From positions 248,001 to 312,000 of the forward strand of contig WBMQ01000006.1 in assembly GCA_016630905.1 (NCBI GenBank): a stretch of DNA of 64,000 nt, given 5' to 3'. A model generated the notes under the pieces. That model was not told the origin of the DNA. It saw only the letters and a list, made by a program, of their open reading frames with translations, and ran no database searches. Made by a program: the position numbers and the translations under genes. Origin of the DNA: Capillidium heterosporum. Its lineage: Eukaryota; Entomophthoromycota; Entomophthoromycetes; Entomophthorales; Capillidiaceae. Position 1 is the first letter of the stretch. Each line of letters opens with the position of its first letter. Shown here piece by piece: positions 1 through 11,695 of this stretch.

Positions 1-750
1 GACACCCTAGTTTACAAGGGATCCTTTAGATTTAGACTACGGTTCTGCGGATTTTGTTATAATAGACATCAATTTATAACTACCGAAGACCAAGATATTT
101 TGCTCAGCTAAAAAGCTACCTTGATCCGGAAAGTAATTGTTTTGCAGACTTAGTTGTAGGTGTTTAATTGGAATATAGGGGCGAAGCAGTAGTATTTTAC
201 CATAATATTATTTAGTTGAAGGCATCTTGATGTATGTATATAGCAGGTATGCAATTAGATGTCAATTTGAGGTCCTGGTAAATTGAAAATTTTGGTCTAA
301 TATCCGTAAAATTTATGCAAAGAGCATTTCTCAGATGTACGCTACGTTGTCATAAGGTCTACCCGATGATCCCTCTGCTTTACCTATGTGCGAAATTTGG
401 CCTAAACTGGCTGCTATTGAACAAGGTATACAGATGGGTTGCATGTTTCACTATACTAAATTTTTGATAAATTGACTTTTTTCTACTTTGGTCCTAATGG
501 TGATAAATTTTAAAGCCTTTGGTTGTAGTTATAATTAAATTTCTGCAAAGGCCAACCCATCTAATACAATTGAACCCACACTTCTAATGGATCAATAGGA
601 TTGCTTTAATATATGTGGACTATATTATATCATTCGCTGCAGCAAATTGCATTTTGGGATCCACTTCATTAAGTTTTGAAACATATGTAATTGCACAAAG
701 TTTAACTATATAGCGCAAGTATATCTGTATTTATAGATGGATGCAAAATA
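1..750. other. Intergenic, nothing recognised
   Basis: AT-rich sequence without a long open frame, RNA gene or repeat that I can recognise. Its right end leads into the promoter of the small basic protein gene. Confidence 0.5.
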
Positions 751-758
751 TATAAATA
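751..758 (+). promoter_or_regulatory. TATA box of the 809-1201 gene
   Basis: TATAAATA lies about 50 nt before the ATG at 809. The same octamer recurs at a similar distance before the SDR, b5-ACAD and C2H2 genes of this window, so it is probably the core promoter element. Confidence 0.5.
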
Positions 759-808
759 GACAAAAGGTCACAGCTACAGTCGAAATAAATCTATTCAAGC
801 TTTAAAAA

Positions 809-1201
809 ATGGTATCACCAACTAGCCACCAATTTCAACACAAACCCAAATACGTACCAGCCAGGAAGCAAAGCTACGACTCGGCAAGTACTTGTAGCTC
901 AGAAGGAAGCGTAGAGTCGATCCTAATTTTAAATGGAAAGAGTTCAAGGCAGAGCCTGAACAACCGAGTCCACTTTGAACCCAAAGTTAAACTACATACC
1001 TACAAAGACAACATAAGGATACCAATTACTAGGCATGAATCCATGACTGTAGAAAGTGATTTGGACTACCCCATCAAAGATGTATTGAAACACATCACCA
1101 AGCGGAGGCTGAGTATCACCGAGTGGATCAAAAATTTAGTCAAGGGAGATCCGGCTGAAAACGTCAAGCATGGTCTACCCAAGAAGCGAACTACCCTTTG
1201 A
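809..1201 (+). CDS. Small basic hypothetical protein with RVxF-like motif
   Basis: An intronless 130-aa reading frame starting at an ATG preceded by a TATAAATA box and followed by an AATAAA near 1268. I do not recognise the family. The N-terminus is Ser/Gln/Lys-rich and low in complexity. The middle (about residues 50-70) is charged and contains N-R-V-H-F, which fits the RVxF docking motif for the PP1 phosphatase catalytic subunit. The C-terminus is strongly basic (KRR, KKR). No membrane segment or signal peptide is seen. The promoter, intact frame and polyadenylation-like signal support a real gene; a PP1 link rests on one short motif and is only a hint. Confidence 0.55.
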   Translation: MVSPTSHQFQHKPKYVPARKQSYDSASTCSSEGSVESILILNGKSSRQSLNNRVHFEPKVKLHTYKDNIRIPITRHESMTVESDLDYPIKDVLKHITKRRLSITEWIKNLVKGDPAENVKHGLPKKRTTL

Positions 1202-2166
1202 GCTGGCAGCCTTTAATTTTCAATAGCATCAACTAATCATGTATTTATATTTTTTATCTTTTATATAAATAAAAACATTTGCCATACAACTCGTATCATA
1301 GCTCATTTTAAACTTGATATAGTTTTATTTCGATAGTTTAATAAATTTATTTATTAAAAATATATACTTTAAAATGTATTACCATTACTAGATCTATTAG
1401 CTATGCTACTGTTCAAAACCAATATAATATACTTTAAAAAAGATAAAATACACATTAACTTCGAGACCTTAGTGCCCTAAATCTTTGCTATTTAATTGCA
1501 TGCTTCTAAAAGGAAAGTTGGCAAACTTTCTCAAGTACTTGTCGCTTTTCACAGCAAACCATTTCTAAATATATCTGGATTTAAAGAGCATTTCTATATA
1601 AATTGAGAAATCGAACTGTTCGATAAGGAGTTTTGAACTGAGATCAAATTTTAGTCTAGATTGGATGGTTTCAACGAAACATTTAGGTAAAGCTTATTGT
1701 GGATGTCTAGTTACTTATACTTTAATAATACATCATAGATAACTTCACCCAATTGTCCCTTATCATGCAAAGGATTTCCAACAGTTGAGCTAGATTCTAA
1801 AGGGATATGAGACGGAATATAGTATAGCGGTTGTTATCAACTTTCACTATATCTTTATCACTTATATTAAGTTCTAAAGTAAGTTGTACATTGAATATTT
1901 CAAGTAACTCAATCTACTAGGATGATTTTCACTGCTTTTGAAACACCATTTCGTTGGAAACCCAACTTTGATGGTATTTTTACTTCAAAAATATAGTAAA
2001 TACTATCCATTTAAACTTTTAGTAGTTTTCAAAAGTCTTAACAAAGCTTTTATGTAAAATATAAAGCTGGACTAATATATTTAAAAAGTAAAAGTTGATA
2101 GGTAAATATACATATAGCATTTAAAAAACATTTGTCAAGCTTAAAATGGTTAACTTTGAAATTTAG
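1202..2166. other. Intergenic, 3' flanks only
   Basis: Sequence between the 3' ends of two convergent genes. It has several AATAAA-like signals and no supportable gene. Confidence 0.5.
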
Positions 2167-3408
2167 TTATTCGATAACCAAAGGTTTCAGTAAATAGAGG
2201 TGGTGACAAACCTGCTTCTTAAACTTGCCAAAGATCTGTTCAAACTGAATCGAAGTAGCTTCCAAGTCGGGGTCGAACCAAAACTCGTCGAATTTTACAA
2301 ATAGCCAGCCTATATTTTCAATACATATCCTATTAGAAAAAAGCCTTTTCAAATACTTACAATAAACCTCATGGTAGAATTTGGGTTCGATGTCAGTAGA
2401 GTAGAGATGGTACTGCAACTGCCTTGTAGTTAAGAGGTGGATACAAAAGTTGGTGAGGTGTAGACCAATTATCGAGAAGCCATACCTATTCCATTCAATT
2501 AAAATATTCAAAATATTCAATTTACCAGCGGGTAGGATGGTCATTGGCTCTTGCCAACATAACTTTAGCATGATCGGGGTAATTTTGTGAAAAGTACAGC
2601 AGGTCTTCCAAACCTAACAGGCCTAAAGATTGCAAATTTAGAGAAGCAGAAGGGAAAGTATTGAAGGAGATAAAAAGAAGGCTTTTAAATAATAATTTAC
2701 CTACACCCCTAAAATCGGTGGCTGGATCCATGCCTTGGAAGCCTAGATCCTTCCACAACTTACTCTTGCGTTCTTCAAAAGGTACAGTTGGGTTCAATGC
2801 TTTCCACAACTAATTTGTCGAATAAAAGACAAAACAGTGAATAACAGACCAAGGCAGAAAATGATAAGAAATAAAAATATTACCTCCTTAAGCTTAGTTT
2901 CATGGCTTTTAATATTCCAATCGACAATTGTGGTCCGCTTATCCTCCATCTCAGTTCGCAACTTCCTAGTCCTAACAATCTTACTTAGACCTTCCTTTAG
3001 TAAAAATTCCAAATCTTCCGTCAATAGTAAAGTCTGCTTCTTCAACAAGATATTGTCAAACAACATATCTACATCGATAAGTTCCCTATCAATTTTAGTC
3101 ATTAGAGGTTTCGTCTGTTGACTATTGATGAGGTATAGCTCTAAAGTTAATATAGTTATTGGCGCCAGCTTCTTGTTGTTCAAAGGCGAAGTTTCATCGA
3201 GTTTAGAAGTAGAAAGGTAGGGTAAAAGGATCCTATCGAGTTGGTGGGTGTGGAATAAAAGACGGTAGAGGTACTTGGATAAACGGTAAAGGAAATGGAG
3301 TGTTGAGTTGGAATAGACTTTGAGTAGAAGGAAGTAGACGTAGTTGGTGGGAAGTATTTCCTCCAAAGTTTGGTGTATAGATGCTAGTATGTTGGATAAG
3401 TTGAACAT
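2167..3408 (-). CDS. ELMO-domain protein (ELMOD/CED-12 type)
   Basis: Five exons: 3408-2884, 2809-2701, 2622-2526, 2485-2361, 2309-2167. They join in frame to 332 aa, the usual ELMOD size. The N-terminal 175 residues are helical and unrecognised. The ELMO domain follows: LW at 176-177, then a W-K-D-x-GFQG-x-DP-x-TDFRG-x-G-LLGL signature at about 194-215, with Arg209 at the position of the catalytic Arg of animal ELMODs. The domain ends with HEVYC and a FxxFW segment. Animal ELMOD proteins are GTPase-activating proteins for Arl/Arf small GTPases, and ELMO1-3 help activate Rac; a GAP role here is inference. Introns are 40-77 nt. Intron 4 (2360-2310, 51 nt) is frame-neutral and open, so its retention would add 17 residues. 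Confidence 0.85.
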
Positions 3409-4128
3409 GTTTGGTTGAAGGTGGTAGTGGGTACTGCTTCTGTCAAAGTTGCTAAGATCACTTGGTATATGTTTAGTTCGTGTTTAGGCTGTTTTCATCA
3501 GAGTAGGTTACGTCATTGCATCAAGCCAATTGAAGTTTAGGTTGATTGAAAGGAGAACTTGAGTCATTGGAAAGTGATGGATTTGAAGGAAGATAAAGTT
3601 CGATATTGGATATAAATCTAAAAAATATAAATGAATCCAAGTATACTGTAGCTGTAGTATATATTTTCAATTTTTTAGATAGGCTCAATCCTATAGCTTT
3701 TAGTAATTATTGTCATATTTGAAAATAATGCTATTTGACGTCTTTACATAAACTATAAAATACAATGTAAAGAGATCTGAAGAAAGTCTACAAGTGTAAT
3801 ATTTACCAAAGCTTTAATTGAAATTTAATAGTATACCAATACTATGCTCAAGTAGTTTTAAGGATCTTGTATTTATAAAGGTAACTTATCATAGAAAGCT
3901 GTTAAAATCCAAACTAGTTTGTCTCTCTCAACTAGGTACTGTAGGGAGAGCTTCTAAGGATTTACTAGCAACTACTTGTAGTTTTATGGAATAATAGATA
4001 GTATACAATCTCCTATCCTGCTTTGACAGAAGATCTGATAGTTGTAGTGAACGTATAAGCCGAATGGGAATTGATGGACTAATAAAAATATACTGGGTTT
4101 CAGTTAGATTAATTATCCTTTCGTCTTT
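3409..4128. other. Intergenic upstream of the ELMO gene
   Basis: Divergent spacer between the ELMO-domain gene and the F-box-like remnant. A 71-codon open frame on the minus strand (4143-3928) has no recognisable feature and is not called. Confidence 0.4.
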
Positions 4129-5140
4129 ATGCAAACTATACATTTTATTCCCTTTTACAAATTTGAAATAATCAACCTTATCGATCCTCCACTTAACATA
4201 TTAAACACTATCCTCGACAGTATAGATTATGAAAATCGATTCAACATAGCCTTACTCAACAACCACTTGCCAAAATTAACTTTACCCTTCATCTACTTTG
4301 ACTTTGGCCACTGTCTATATCATTAGTTAGATACAAATATCTCCATTGACGATACCAATTTCTCTAGGACTTGTAATAAAGTTGATTAAGGACGCGATCA
4401 ATTTTGCTTTCTATAGAACATTTTAATAAACTCAAAGTATTCTACGAGATAGTTTGCTTAGAATCGAACTATATCCAAGTCCCAATTGAAGATTATGCAA
4501 GGTACTAGCAGCTAGAAGATTCCATCATCAATACATGCGTCAACTATACGATGGAAAGTAAGCTTGGTGACAACTTCTCATTGGAACGGTGCTCAAGTTC
4601 AACTTTGACCTACTTCAACATCATGTACTGCAAAGTATCAGAAGCAATCTTCCAAACCATTAGGTCGAACGCGACTTGAAAGGTTTAGCCATTAGATATG
4701 AAATCAAAAATAGTTTAACTGAACTACTCTTAATATTCGAAAATTTGATTAAACTAGACACTTGGATCTTTGACCATCATCTCAAGTGGCTAAAAGCTTA
4801 CCTTCCCAACCTCACCAATTATACCTTAAAGACCGGCTTGTTCCAACATGACATCTTTAAAAGGAGCTGGAATAAAGTAGTCGAATTTTACGTCTATATC
4901 GACGAGTTATATCAAGATGCTAATGTAGGTAGCATGCCCAATCTAGTCAATCTGAATGTTGAATTATATAATGAATATATCATCCCTTTATTCACCAGTA
5001 TATTTTTTACTAATAACAATCCGACATGTCTGGAATTGTTTGAGAACTTCTACAGCAAGGGCTTTCAATTTTTTCATGACTTGCAGTTACAGGTCTTTAA
5101 AGCTCAAGGTCTAATGAGCTTTACTTTAGATTTCAGTTAA
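4129..5140 (+). pseudogene. Decayed F-box/LRR-like gene
   Basis: The first 65 codons from ATG 4129 read like an F-box N-terminus: an I-L-N-x-I-L-D-x-I-D-Y-E-N-R core followed by a PFIYFDF segment. The frame then stops at about 4325. A second frame, 4676-5140, gives about 150 residues of Leu/Asn-rich sequence with spaced L-x-x-L-x-L stretches like degenerate leucine-rich repeats. Between them all frames are broken, and no intron with sound splice sites joins them convincingly. F-box proteins are substrate adaptors of SCF ubiquitin ligases and are often expanded and decaying in fungi. The family call rests on composition and the short N-terminal match. Frames stay broken to about 5640, so the original gene may have been longer. 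Confidence 0.4.
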
Positions 5141-5822
5141 ATTTATTGCAAAGTTGGTGATGTGCTGCAGTTTTACTAGCATAGGTTGAGATACCAAGAC
5201 TAGGAAACCAGGGTTTACTTTTGAGAGTTTAGAAGAGATGATTTTCCTGAGTTTAATAAACCTAGAGTTGGAGTACGTTCTCAATCGGTTTAAATATTGG
5301 ATAACAGAAAGGACTCCTCTATTTCAATAAAAGTTTTGGTAGGTTCTGTAGTTTAGTAGGTGTAGATAAGGCATCATCAAGTCGATTTTTTACAAAGCAC
5401 TGGCACCCAAAATTGAAATTTCAATAAGGTTAGTAATATAGATCTAAATGGCCCAGTTTACGATACTCAGCTTATTCAAGCTCTACAAGTGGCTTCCTTA
5501 AGTAGCCTCAGTTTTAGACAGGTTGAGTAACTAAAGTTCAGTATTAGAGGTTGCAGTCTAGTATTACAAAAGGTCTACTAGATGGCAGTATTAAGCACCT
5601 AATAAATATTTCAAAGTATAAAGGGATGCTATCATTTACCATCCACCTAAACATAAAAAGCAGATGGTGTAAAAGAGATAAAACAAAACCTACATCAATT
5701 ACGATTTCAGCTAAATCAATCCTCTAAAATAAAAATTTAATAAGCAGCGTTAGAAATAGCTTTATTCAATTTATTACGAGACTTTAACCACAACCTTCTA
5801 TAAAATAAATACCGTTATATAT

Positions 5823-7972
5823 CTATTCGACCAGCTTATCCCAAGTATCTACTAAGTTATCGATATCATTATCTATGGTAGTTGAACTATATACAACTGC
5901 CGGCATCTAAATTTCAAATATTAGCACCTAACGATAGCTTGAAAATTAAATTACCATGTCTAAAGGTCGTCTAGCAGCTTCAATGACCGTATAACTTATA
6001 TTATCGATGGTAATTGGACTATCAACTTCAAATTTCAGATCGATGAGATTGTTGATATCGGTTTGGATAGGTAGAGCTCGATACTGTAGTCAGTTGGATG
6101 TCGTTGGATCTATAAAATATAGTTAATATTGATGGGTAAAAATGAAAGTTACTTTGTAGGTAGACCGATGTTAGCCGAATTCTTATCCAGAACCTGCCAC
6201 ACACCACTTAGATGCGTCTTACCTTCTCCACCAGTATCAGTAATATTCTCCAATGGCAGGATCAAAACTAAGGTGGAATGGTCGTTCTGCAACTTGACTA
6301 TGCGGTATTCGCCATAGGTGGTCCTAACATAATAAAGGTAAATGATTATCCCATTTAAAAACAATATATTACTTTGGAACGAATCTATTGAATTCCATCT
6401 GTTTCGATCGAGAATCTTCAGTTTCATCTGCATTTTCAACCTTTGTGAAAAAGTTGGATTGACCGTAGCTGTCAATAGCAAAGTGCAAAAGTTTTCCTAA
6501 CCTACGTAGTTCAAAGTGATAAGTTAGTGAATAGAAGTTGAAAAAGGGATTGTACTTTATATCCATCAGGTAGTGCGAATTGCTATCACTGCTAGCTTGG
6601 GACATACTATGGATCTCATTCTTCAGCATTTTGTCGAGGCCAAAGCTTAATTCGGTATCGACATCAGCAGTGCTAACTTTTTCAATAAATTTCATATTCC
6701 TTAGATTGGTTTTTTGATCAGCCTATAGATAAAAAATAACTTTGCAATTAATAATCGACAATAAAGCAGTAATTTACATCCAAAGAAACTAATCTGAAGG
6801 TCGACAGCGATTTGAAGAACTCTTCCTTATCTAAGAAGTTGGAGTAGGGGCTTAGGAAGGACGGAGTTGATTTCAAGGTAGGTAGGGATGGATTTACTTG
6901 TCGTCTATAGAAGGATACATTACATTAACAGTGCGATGAAGAAAAAAACTACCAAAGTATCTAAAGAGATTAATGCGTTCAAAGTGCGCTTGATGTCATA
7001 CTGTGAGGTACTTGTAATCTCCAACTTCTTCTCCTATAATACAAAACTAAATACCTTGTAATAAAACAAATGTTACATTCTGGAAGTTGACTTTTATAAA
7101 CGCGTTGTTGATCTGAGCCAAGTTAGTGATGGTCAAGCTGTAGACTTTGAAGAAGTTGAAGTTGAACCTGTCGACTTTGGTAAGGTCAATTACCTTTTTG
7201 TGGTATTTCTAAATTTACAAAAATTATAAACGAGTTAAACAGTAAAAGGAAAAAAGATACTTACGATGCTATTTAAGATGTCTAAAACTTTTTGTATAGA
7301 AGGTAGAGTGCCCGAGATGGAGATGGTTAACTTGTCCAAGTTCAGAGTCAGGTTGGTTTTAGGTCAATAGTTCAATGTTACGTAAAGGCTCTCCTTCTGA
7401 AATGAAGAGTTTAGTAGACTGAATAATTGAAAGCTACCTTTGACTATCAAGAAGTAGATTTGCTGTTTGGTACTTTCGATAACTAAAGAACGAAGAGTTC
7501 AAAAATTAGAATAGTTCTATTTATGACAAATATTAAAAGCTTACCTTTCTCAACCACTCTATTCTCATTGCTTTCTTCCTTCTTAACATCATTAATAACT
7601 TCAAATTTGTTTCGAATTAAATTGTCAATTAGCACCTGACTTCTTTTTGTTGCCAACTATTATGTTGCTGTTTTTCAAATAAGTTAGAAGTTGATGGGCT
7701 TTGAAGCTTCTATCTAAGTCGGTCTTCAATTTGGATAGATCTGATACTTGAAGTTGTTTGGGCAGAGTTTCTAAAAAAGCTGAGATGCTAGACTCAACTT
7801 TAGGTTTCTGGATCTGGTTGAACAGTGTGTCATAGTTTCTTTCTAATTTGGAAGCTGAGGTTGATGATTCCAATGGTTTTGAATTGATAGAGGGTGGAGG
7901 AGTGGTTGTAGGTTTGGTAGCTAACCTCCGTATAGCCTTCAGTTGATTGATAAGCTGCAGTTTGTGTACCAT
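5823..7972 (-). CDS. SLS1-like mitochondrial inner-membrane protein, frame-interrupted
   Basis: Ten exons fit splice sites and frame: 7972-7545, 7482-7438, 7396-7265, 7208-7077, 7033-6953, 6904-6778, 6722-6373, 6323-6153, 6109-5955, 5906-5823. Introns are 41-62 nt. The product is about 566 aa if four single extra bases (near 7657, 7361, 6904 and 6084) are discounted. The start at 7972 gives a typical mitochondrial presequence (Leu/Ile plus K/R, then R-R-L-A-x-K-P); an in-frame ATG at 8053 would precede it. Residues about 75-140 resemble the SLS1 N-terminal region (S-F-K-A-H-Q-L-L-x-Y-L). A following segment, I-Y-F-L-I-V-K-E-G then L-T-I-S-I-S-G, resembles its KH-like part. Yeast Sls1 couples mitochondrial transcription and translation at the inner membrane. 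The family call is moderate. The breaks may be sequencing errors or early decay. Confidence 0.55.
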
Positions 7973-8087
7973 GGTATCGAGTGTGGGTAGAAGCGAAACT
8001 TTTGTTGAAATATGATAAGCCTTGAAGCTTTTGATTTGAGTTTGAAAATCCAAATCCTTGGAACATTTTTGTAATATAGCATAGCAA

Positions 8088-8987
8088 AGTTATTTGAAAT
8101 TAATTCGTAATAATTTTGAGGAGAATTCAGTTTGCTAAATGAATGGAGTTGGAAGATATTAGATTGAAGGGATCAAGGTACCTTGGCTCTGCTATATTAA
8201 GGCATAAAGTTTATAGAAACAATATAGTAATTGATTCACTCTGCTTATTTAAATCAATGTAGTCTAAAAATTGATAAAGATTCCTTGCATCTCATCGATA
8301 TCTTATCAACTGACAAATACTATTTTGGTCGGAATATTTCACCTCAAACCATTTGCAGTTTTTAGAATAATTTGGAGTGAGATTCCGACCAGAATAACAT
8401 CCAAAATTCCAGCATCCAAAAAATCAATAAGAAGCTTTGCAATTAGGATTCAAAGAAGTTGCTCTAATTTTTTGAACAGGTTTGCAGTTCCAAACCAAAC
8501 TAACGATTTTTAGCAAACTTTGCCAAGGTCATTAAGAATTTGTAGGTAGAGTTCCAAATTAGATGGGATGTATCCTGAATTCAGTTTAAACACAAGTAGT
8601 CTGGAGCTTTGAATACTTTTATTTATAGATTTGCTCTCCTCGCTATAGGTGACTGCTGGAATCTATTCTTAGATAGATATCATCGTCATGGGATTAACTT
8701 TTTTGAAGACTAACGATTCACGTAGCAAAATATTGCTGAATTAAGAGCTAGTGCACAAATGAGATTGCTGGTCTAGCTTCCAATATAGTAATCTCATCAT
8801 CTTGTTGGTAACTTTGATACAAAAATATACATTTATAATATGGAATTTGAAGTAACTCTTTAAAGGTAGGCTCCGTCTCAAGGTATACTATACTATAGCA
8901 ATTATAATTAATCAAAATATATTCTATTAAGGACTTGGCAAGTATATCTTTTGTGATAAACCATAATTACATAGAGACTTGGATCGG
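8088..8987. other. Intergenic, short inverted repeat
   Basis: No gene recognised. GGTCGGAAT at 8328-8336 is mirrored by ATTCCGACC at 8382-8390 with a 45-nt spacer. The 80-codon frame over this stretch has no coding signature. Confidence 0.35.
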
Positions 8988-9030
8988 TATATAAGATGAC
9001 TGAACTTTAACAGCCAACAAAATTCCAAAA

Positions 9031-9249
9031 ATGGAATTGATAATTAGTTTATATCTCCTTCTAGTTACTGTTATCCAATCCTTAGATCTACAAAGCTCCA
9101 ACTCAAGCCAAGGTAGCAGCTTGAGATCTCTACTCAATCAAGATCAATCCAATTCCTCTACATTACTCAAGCGTAGTACAATAGATCGCAAGCTTTCCAA
9201 CCTAAGCAAACCAAAGTTGATCTATAATTCTGTTCATAACTTACCTTGA
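9031..9249 (+). CDS. Possible small secreted protein
   Basis: A 72-aa frame with an ATG 36 nt after a TATATAAG box (8988-8995). The first about 19 residues form a hydrophobic signal-peptide-like segment (MELIISLYLLLVTVIQS), followed by a Ser/Asn/Leu-rich polar region without cysteines. I do not recognise it. The frame stops at 9249, but the sequence beyond keeps a Lys/Ser/Asn-rich character in the same frame for some way, so the gene may be truncated by a recent stop or continue through an intron I cannot place. Confidence 0.35.
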   Translation: MELIISLYLLLVTVIQSLDLQSSNSSQGSSLRSLLNQDQSNSSTLLKRSTIDRKLSNLSKPKLIYNSVHNLP

Positions 9250-10888
9250 AAGGATCCTAAACGCAAATCTATAGATAATTATATGTACAATAACAACAGT
9301 TCCAGTAAAGAGTACCTTGGAAGCAGATGAAAGCAGCTTGGTCCAGTAACTATACCCTATTTGATAAGAAAACTCAAGGTAAGAGTTATAGTTTCGACCC
9401 CATCTAAGATCGGTTTAATTTATCTCCAGTATTCAAACCTATTGTTTCGAACTTTTGCTCCTTCATATGATGCAAATAGTAGAATTGAAATTTATTAATC
9501 TAAATAGAGGTATCCATCCTTCACCTCATACTGAAACTTAGAGCGAATATAGCAAGATGTGTGAGGTATATATGTCAACCTACCTTTAATTAATGGTATA
9601 CGGAGTTTTAGAAATATACTTTGAAAATTGCCAATGCAATAGCTAAGCCATTTATTATAACTTATTTATATAACCTACCATACATTTAGTTTGATCAGGA
9701 AGTTGAGTTGAAGACGGCACTCCTCATACCAGTTTAAATTCTAAGCAGCTACCTACCCTACCTTTCTTACCAAGAAAACTGAGCTTCAGTTATTGTTTAG
9801 AAAGCTCCGTTCCTACTCAATTCCATTTTGAAGTAAACTTACCTCGTTGCTAGTTTGTTTCTGTAGGTCTTTGGGATAGGTTGGTATCTGCATATATTGG
9901 GTCGACTCCAAAATGAGCTATACCATGAACGCATACTTCATAGTGAGTTTATCATATTGGGTAGACAATTCAAAGCTATGGTTGCCTCCAAGGTTGCTGT
10001 TCAAAAGCTTGAAGGTGTCCAAATTAGTTTTATTCGAATATTAGTTGTTGTATTTGAGGATGGAGTTGCAATTTTGATTTTTTAAAAAGATAAATTTGGG
10101 AGGTATAAGTTAATATAAATTCTATTAAAATGTGTATATCCTCTCATATTGCCTTGTTTAAGCCTATATTAGTATACGCCCAATATATTGGCTCCTACTT
10201 TAGTGCCATAAAATTGCATGAGATTCAACTTACAAGTTTTTGCTCACAGAGCTACCTATTCCTGGTAATTGGATGGGATGAAATGGAGACAGCCCCTTAA
10301 TATTGAATCAAAGCAAAGTTAAAGTTATGTAAAAGACACATACCTGCACTTAGGATCCGAATGTTGAAACTAAATGCAAGCCTACTTTTATTCTAGTTGA
10401 GGCTAGGCGTTAGAAAATTTCTAAGGTAGATTAGATCCAGTTGCCTGAAAAGTAAAGTAGAACTTGAGGATGGCTTTTCAAAACCCAGTAAAGATGCTAA
10501 GAAGGCGGTAGATCTCTTAGGGAGACCGTGGTCGTAGTTCTGATTCCTTTGGCACTAAATATTACCATGCTAGTGGAAGATGATGGCCAAGCCAAATTCT
10601 AGTCTTACTTTTAACTGTTATACGATCAAGGTTTGGTAAAATTACTAATAAGACATGGCTGAAATAGCTAAATACATACAGCAACGTTTGTTAGGTTGAA
10701 AGTTTTGATTATTTTACATAAACATATATATGTAATAAAGGTATTATATCAAAAAATTTGGAATAGTAGATGGATGGAAATTTTACAATAAAAATATATT
10801 TAGGAGGGTTGGATTCGCTACAGTCCAAATTAAAAACGCTATGAAAGAAATGTGGATATATAAACAAGAAAATAAACTTTAATAACAT
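9250..10888. other. Intergenic, no supported gene
   Basis: Only short open frames without family features. The 62-codon frame at 9897-10085 lacks an ATG and I could not support it on either strand. Confidence 0.4.
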
Positions 10889-11563
10889 TTACAGAATAGC
10901 TTTTGACCCCTTGTAGAACTCCTTAGCCTTGCGTTTGCTACCGTGATTGCAACTTACTATGTGCGAGTTTAGATGGTTTAAAGCACCATAGGCTTTGTTA
11001 CAGCCGGGAAACAGACAGTTGTACTTGCGGTCAATCTCACTGTGCTTCCGCCTACACCGTTTGTTCATACCATTGGTCATCATGACTACGATGTTAGAGC
11101 TCATCTTGTGATGCTGCAGTTCTGTCCGCTTGGGTTGGGATTGGTAAGGTTGGAGGTGGTAGGGTTCTTTGATATGAATGGAAGGGCTGGGTTTATGGGA
11201 CATATACTTTTGCAGTTGGCTATGGGTAGGTGGGTTTAGGAGGTGGTAGATGCTAGGTAGAGTAGGGGAAGGGTGGGTATCATAGTGCATAGTTTGTCTT
11301 ATAGGTGGTAGCTTGTAAGAGTTTTGGGATGTGATATGATGGTTTAGACCATAGGAGCTTTGAGATGGGATGTGGTGATTTAGATCGTAAAAATTGGATA
11401 GCTTAGGGGGCGGTAGTGTGAGGTGAGAGGAAGACAAGTTGTCGGTTGAATTGATATCGAAGATTGATATAGGGCTTAAACTCGGATTGAAAGGTTTCGG
11501 ATTGGAATTTGGGTTGGTGTAGTGGTAGTATCCGTTCAACCGCATACTTAAATCTTTACTCAT
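10889..11563 (-). CDS. C2H2 zinc-finger protein, 'AYGxLNHLN' type
   Basis: Intronless 224-aa protein starting at an ATG about 125 nt after a TATATAAAC sequence (minus strand, 11695-11687). The first about 165 residues are low-complexity, rich in Ser, Pro, His, Asn and Tyr, and probably disordered. Near the C-terminus (about 184-215) is one C2H2 finger, C-x4-C-x12-H-x5-H, with the core NKAYGALNHLNSH followed by basic KRKAKEF. A finger with AYGxLNHLNxH and a trailing KR..EF segment is characteristic of a fungal transcription-factor group in which it usually lies near the C-terminus. A role as a DNA-binding regulator is likely; target genes cannot be read from the sequence. Confidence 0.8.
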   Translation of the reverse strand: MSKDLSMRLNGYYHYTNPNSNPKPFNPSLSPISIFDINSTDNLSSSHLTLPPPKLSNFYDLNHHIPSQSSYGLNHHITSQNSYKLPPIRQTMHYDTHPSPTLPSIYHLLNPPTHSQLQKYMSHKPSPSIHIKEPYHLQPYQSQPKRTELQHHKMSSNIVVMMTNGMNKRCRRKHSEIDRKYNCLFPGCNKAYGALNHLNSHIVSCNHGSKRKAKEFYKGSKAIL

Positions 11564-11686
11564 CTTCAGCTTCTCTGTAATGAATATTAGGGTAGTATAG
11601 GTTTGTCCGATAGCTTTGAGCAGAATTCTTTTAACAGAATTGATTGAAGTTTGATTTTCAAAAGGCTTCGTTGCCTGTTTATATAG

Positions 11687-11695
11687 CCATCCGCT
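11687..11695 (-). promoter_or_regulatory. TATA box of the C2H2 gene
   Basis: TATATAAAC on the minus strand, about 125 nt before the ATG at 11563. It matches the TATA-like boxes of other genes in the window. Confidence 0.35.

Noticed and set aside
2837-3121. Plus-strand open frame of 94 codons
   Set aside because: It lies antisense to exon 1 of the ELMO gene and has no family feature.
6905-6952. A 25-nt intron (from a GT near 6929) to restore phase before exon 6
   Set aside because: It would be shorter than any other intron here and would add a hydrophobic run to the protein; a single extra base is simpler.
7400-7700. Extra introns to explain the frame breaks in the SLS1-like gene
   Set aside because: No GT donor and AG acceptor combination restores frame at these points; a single surplus base does.
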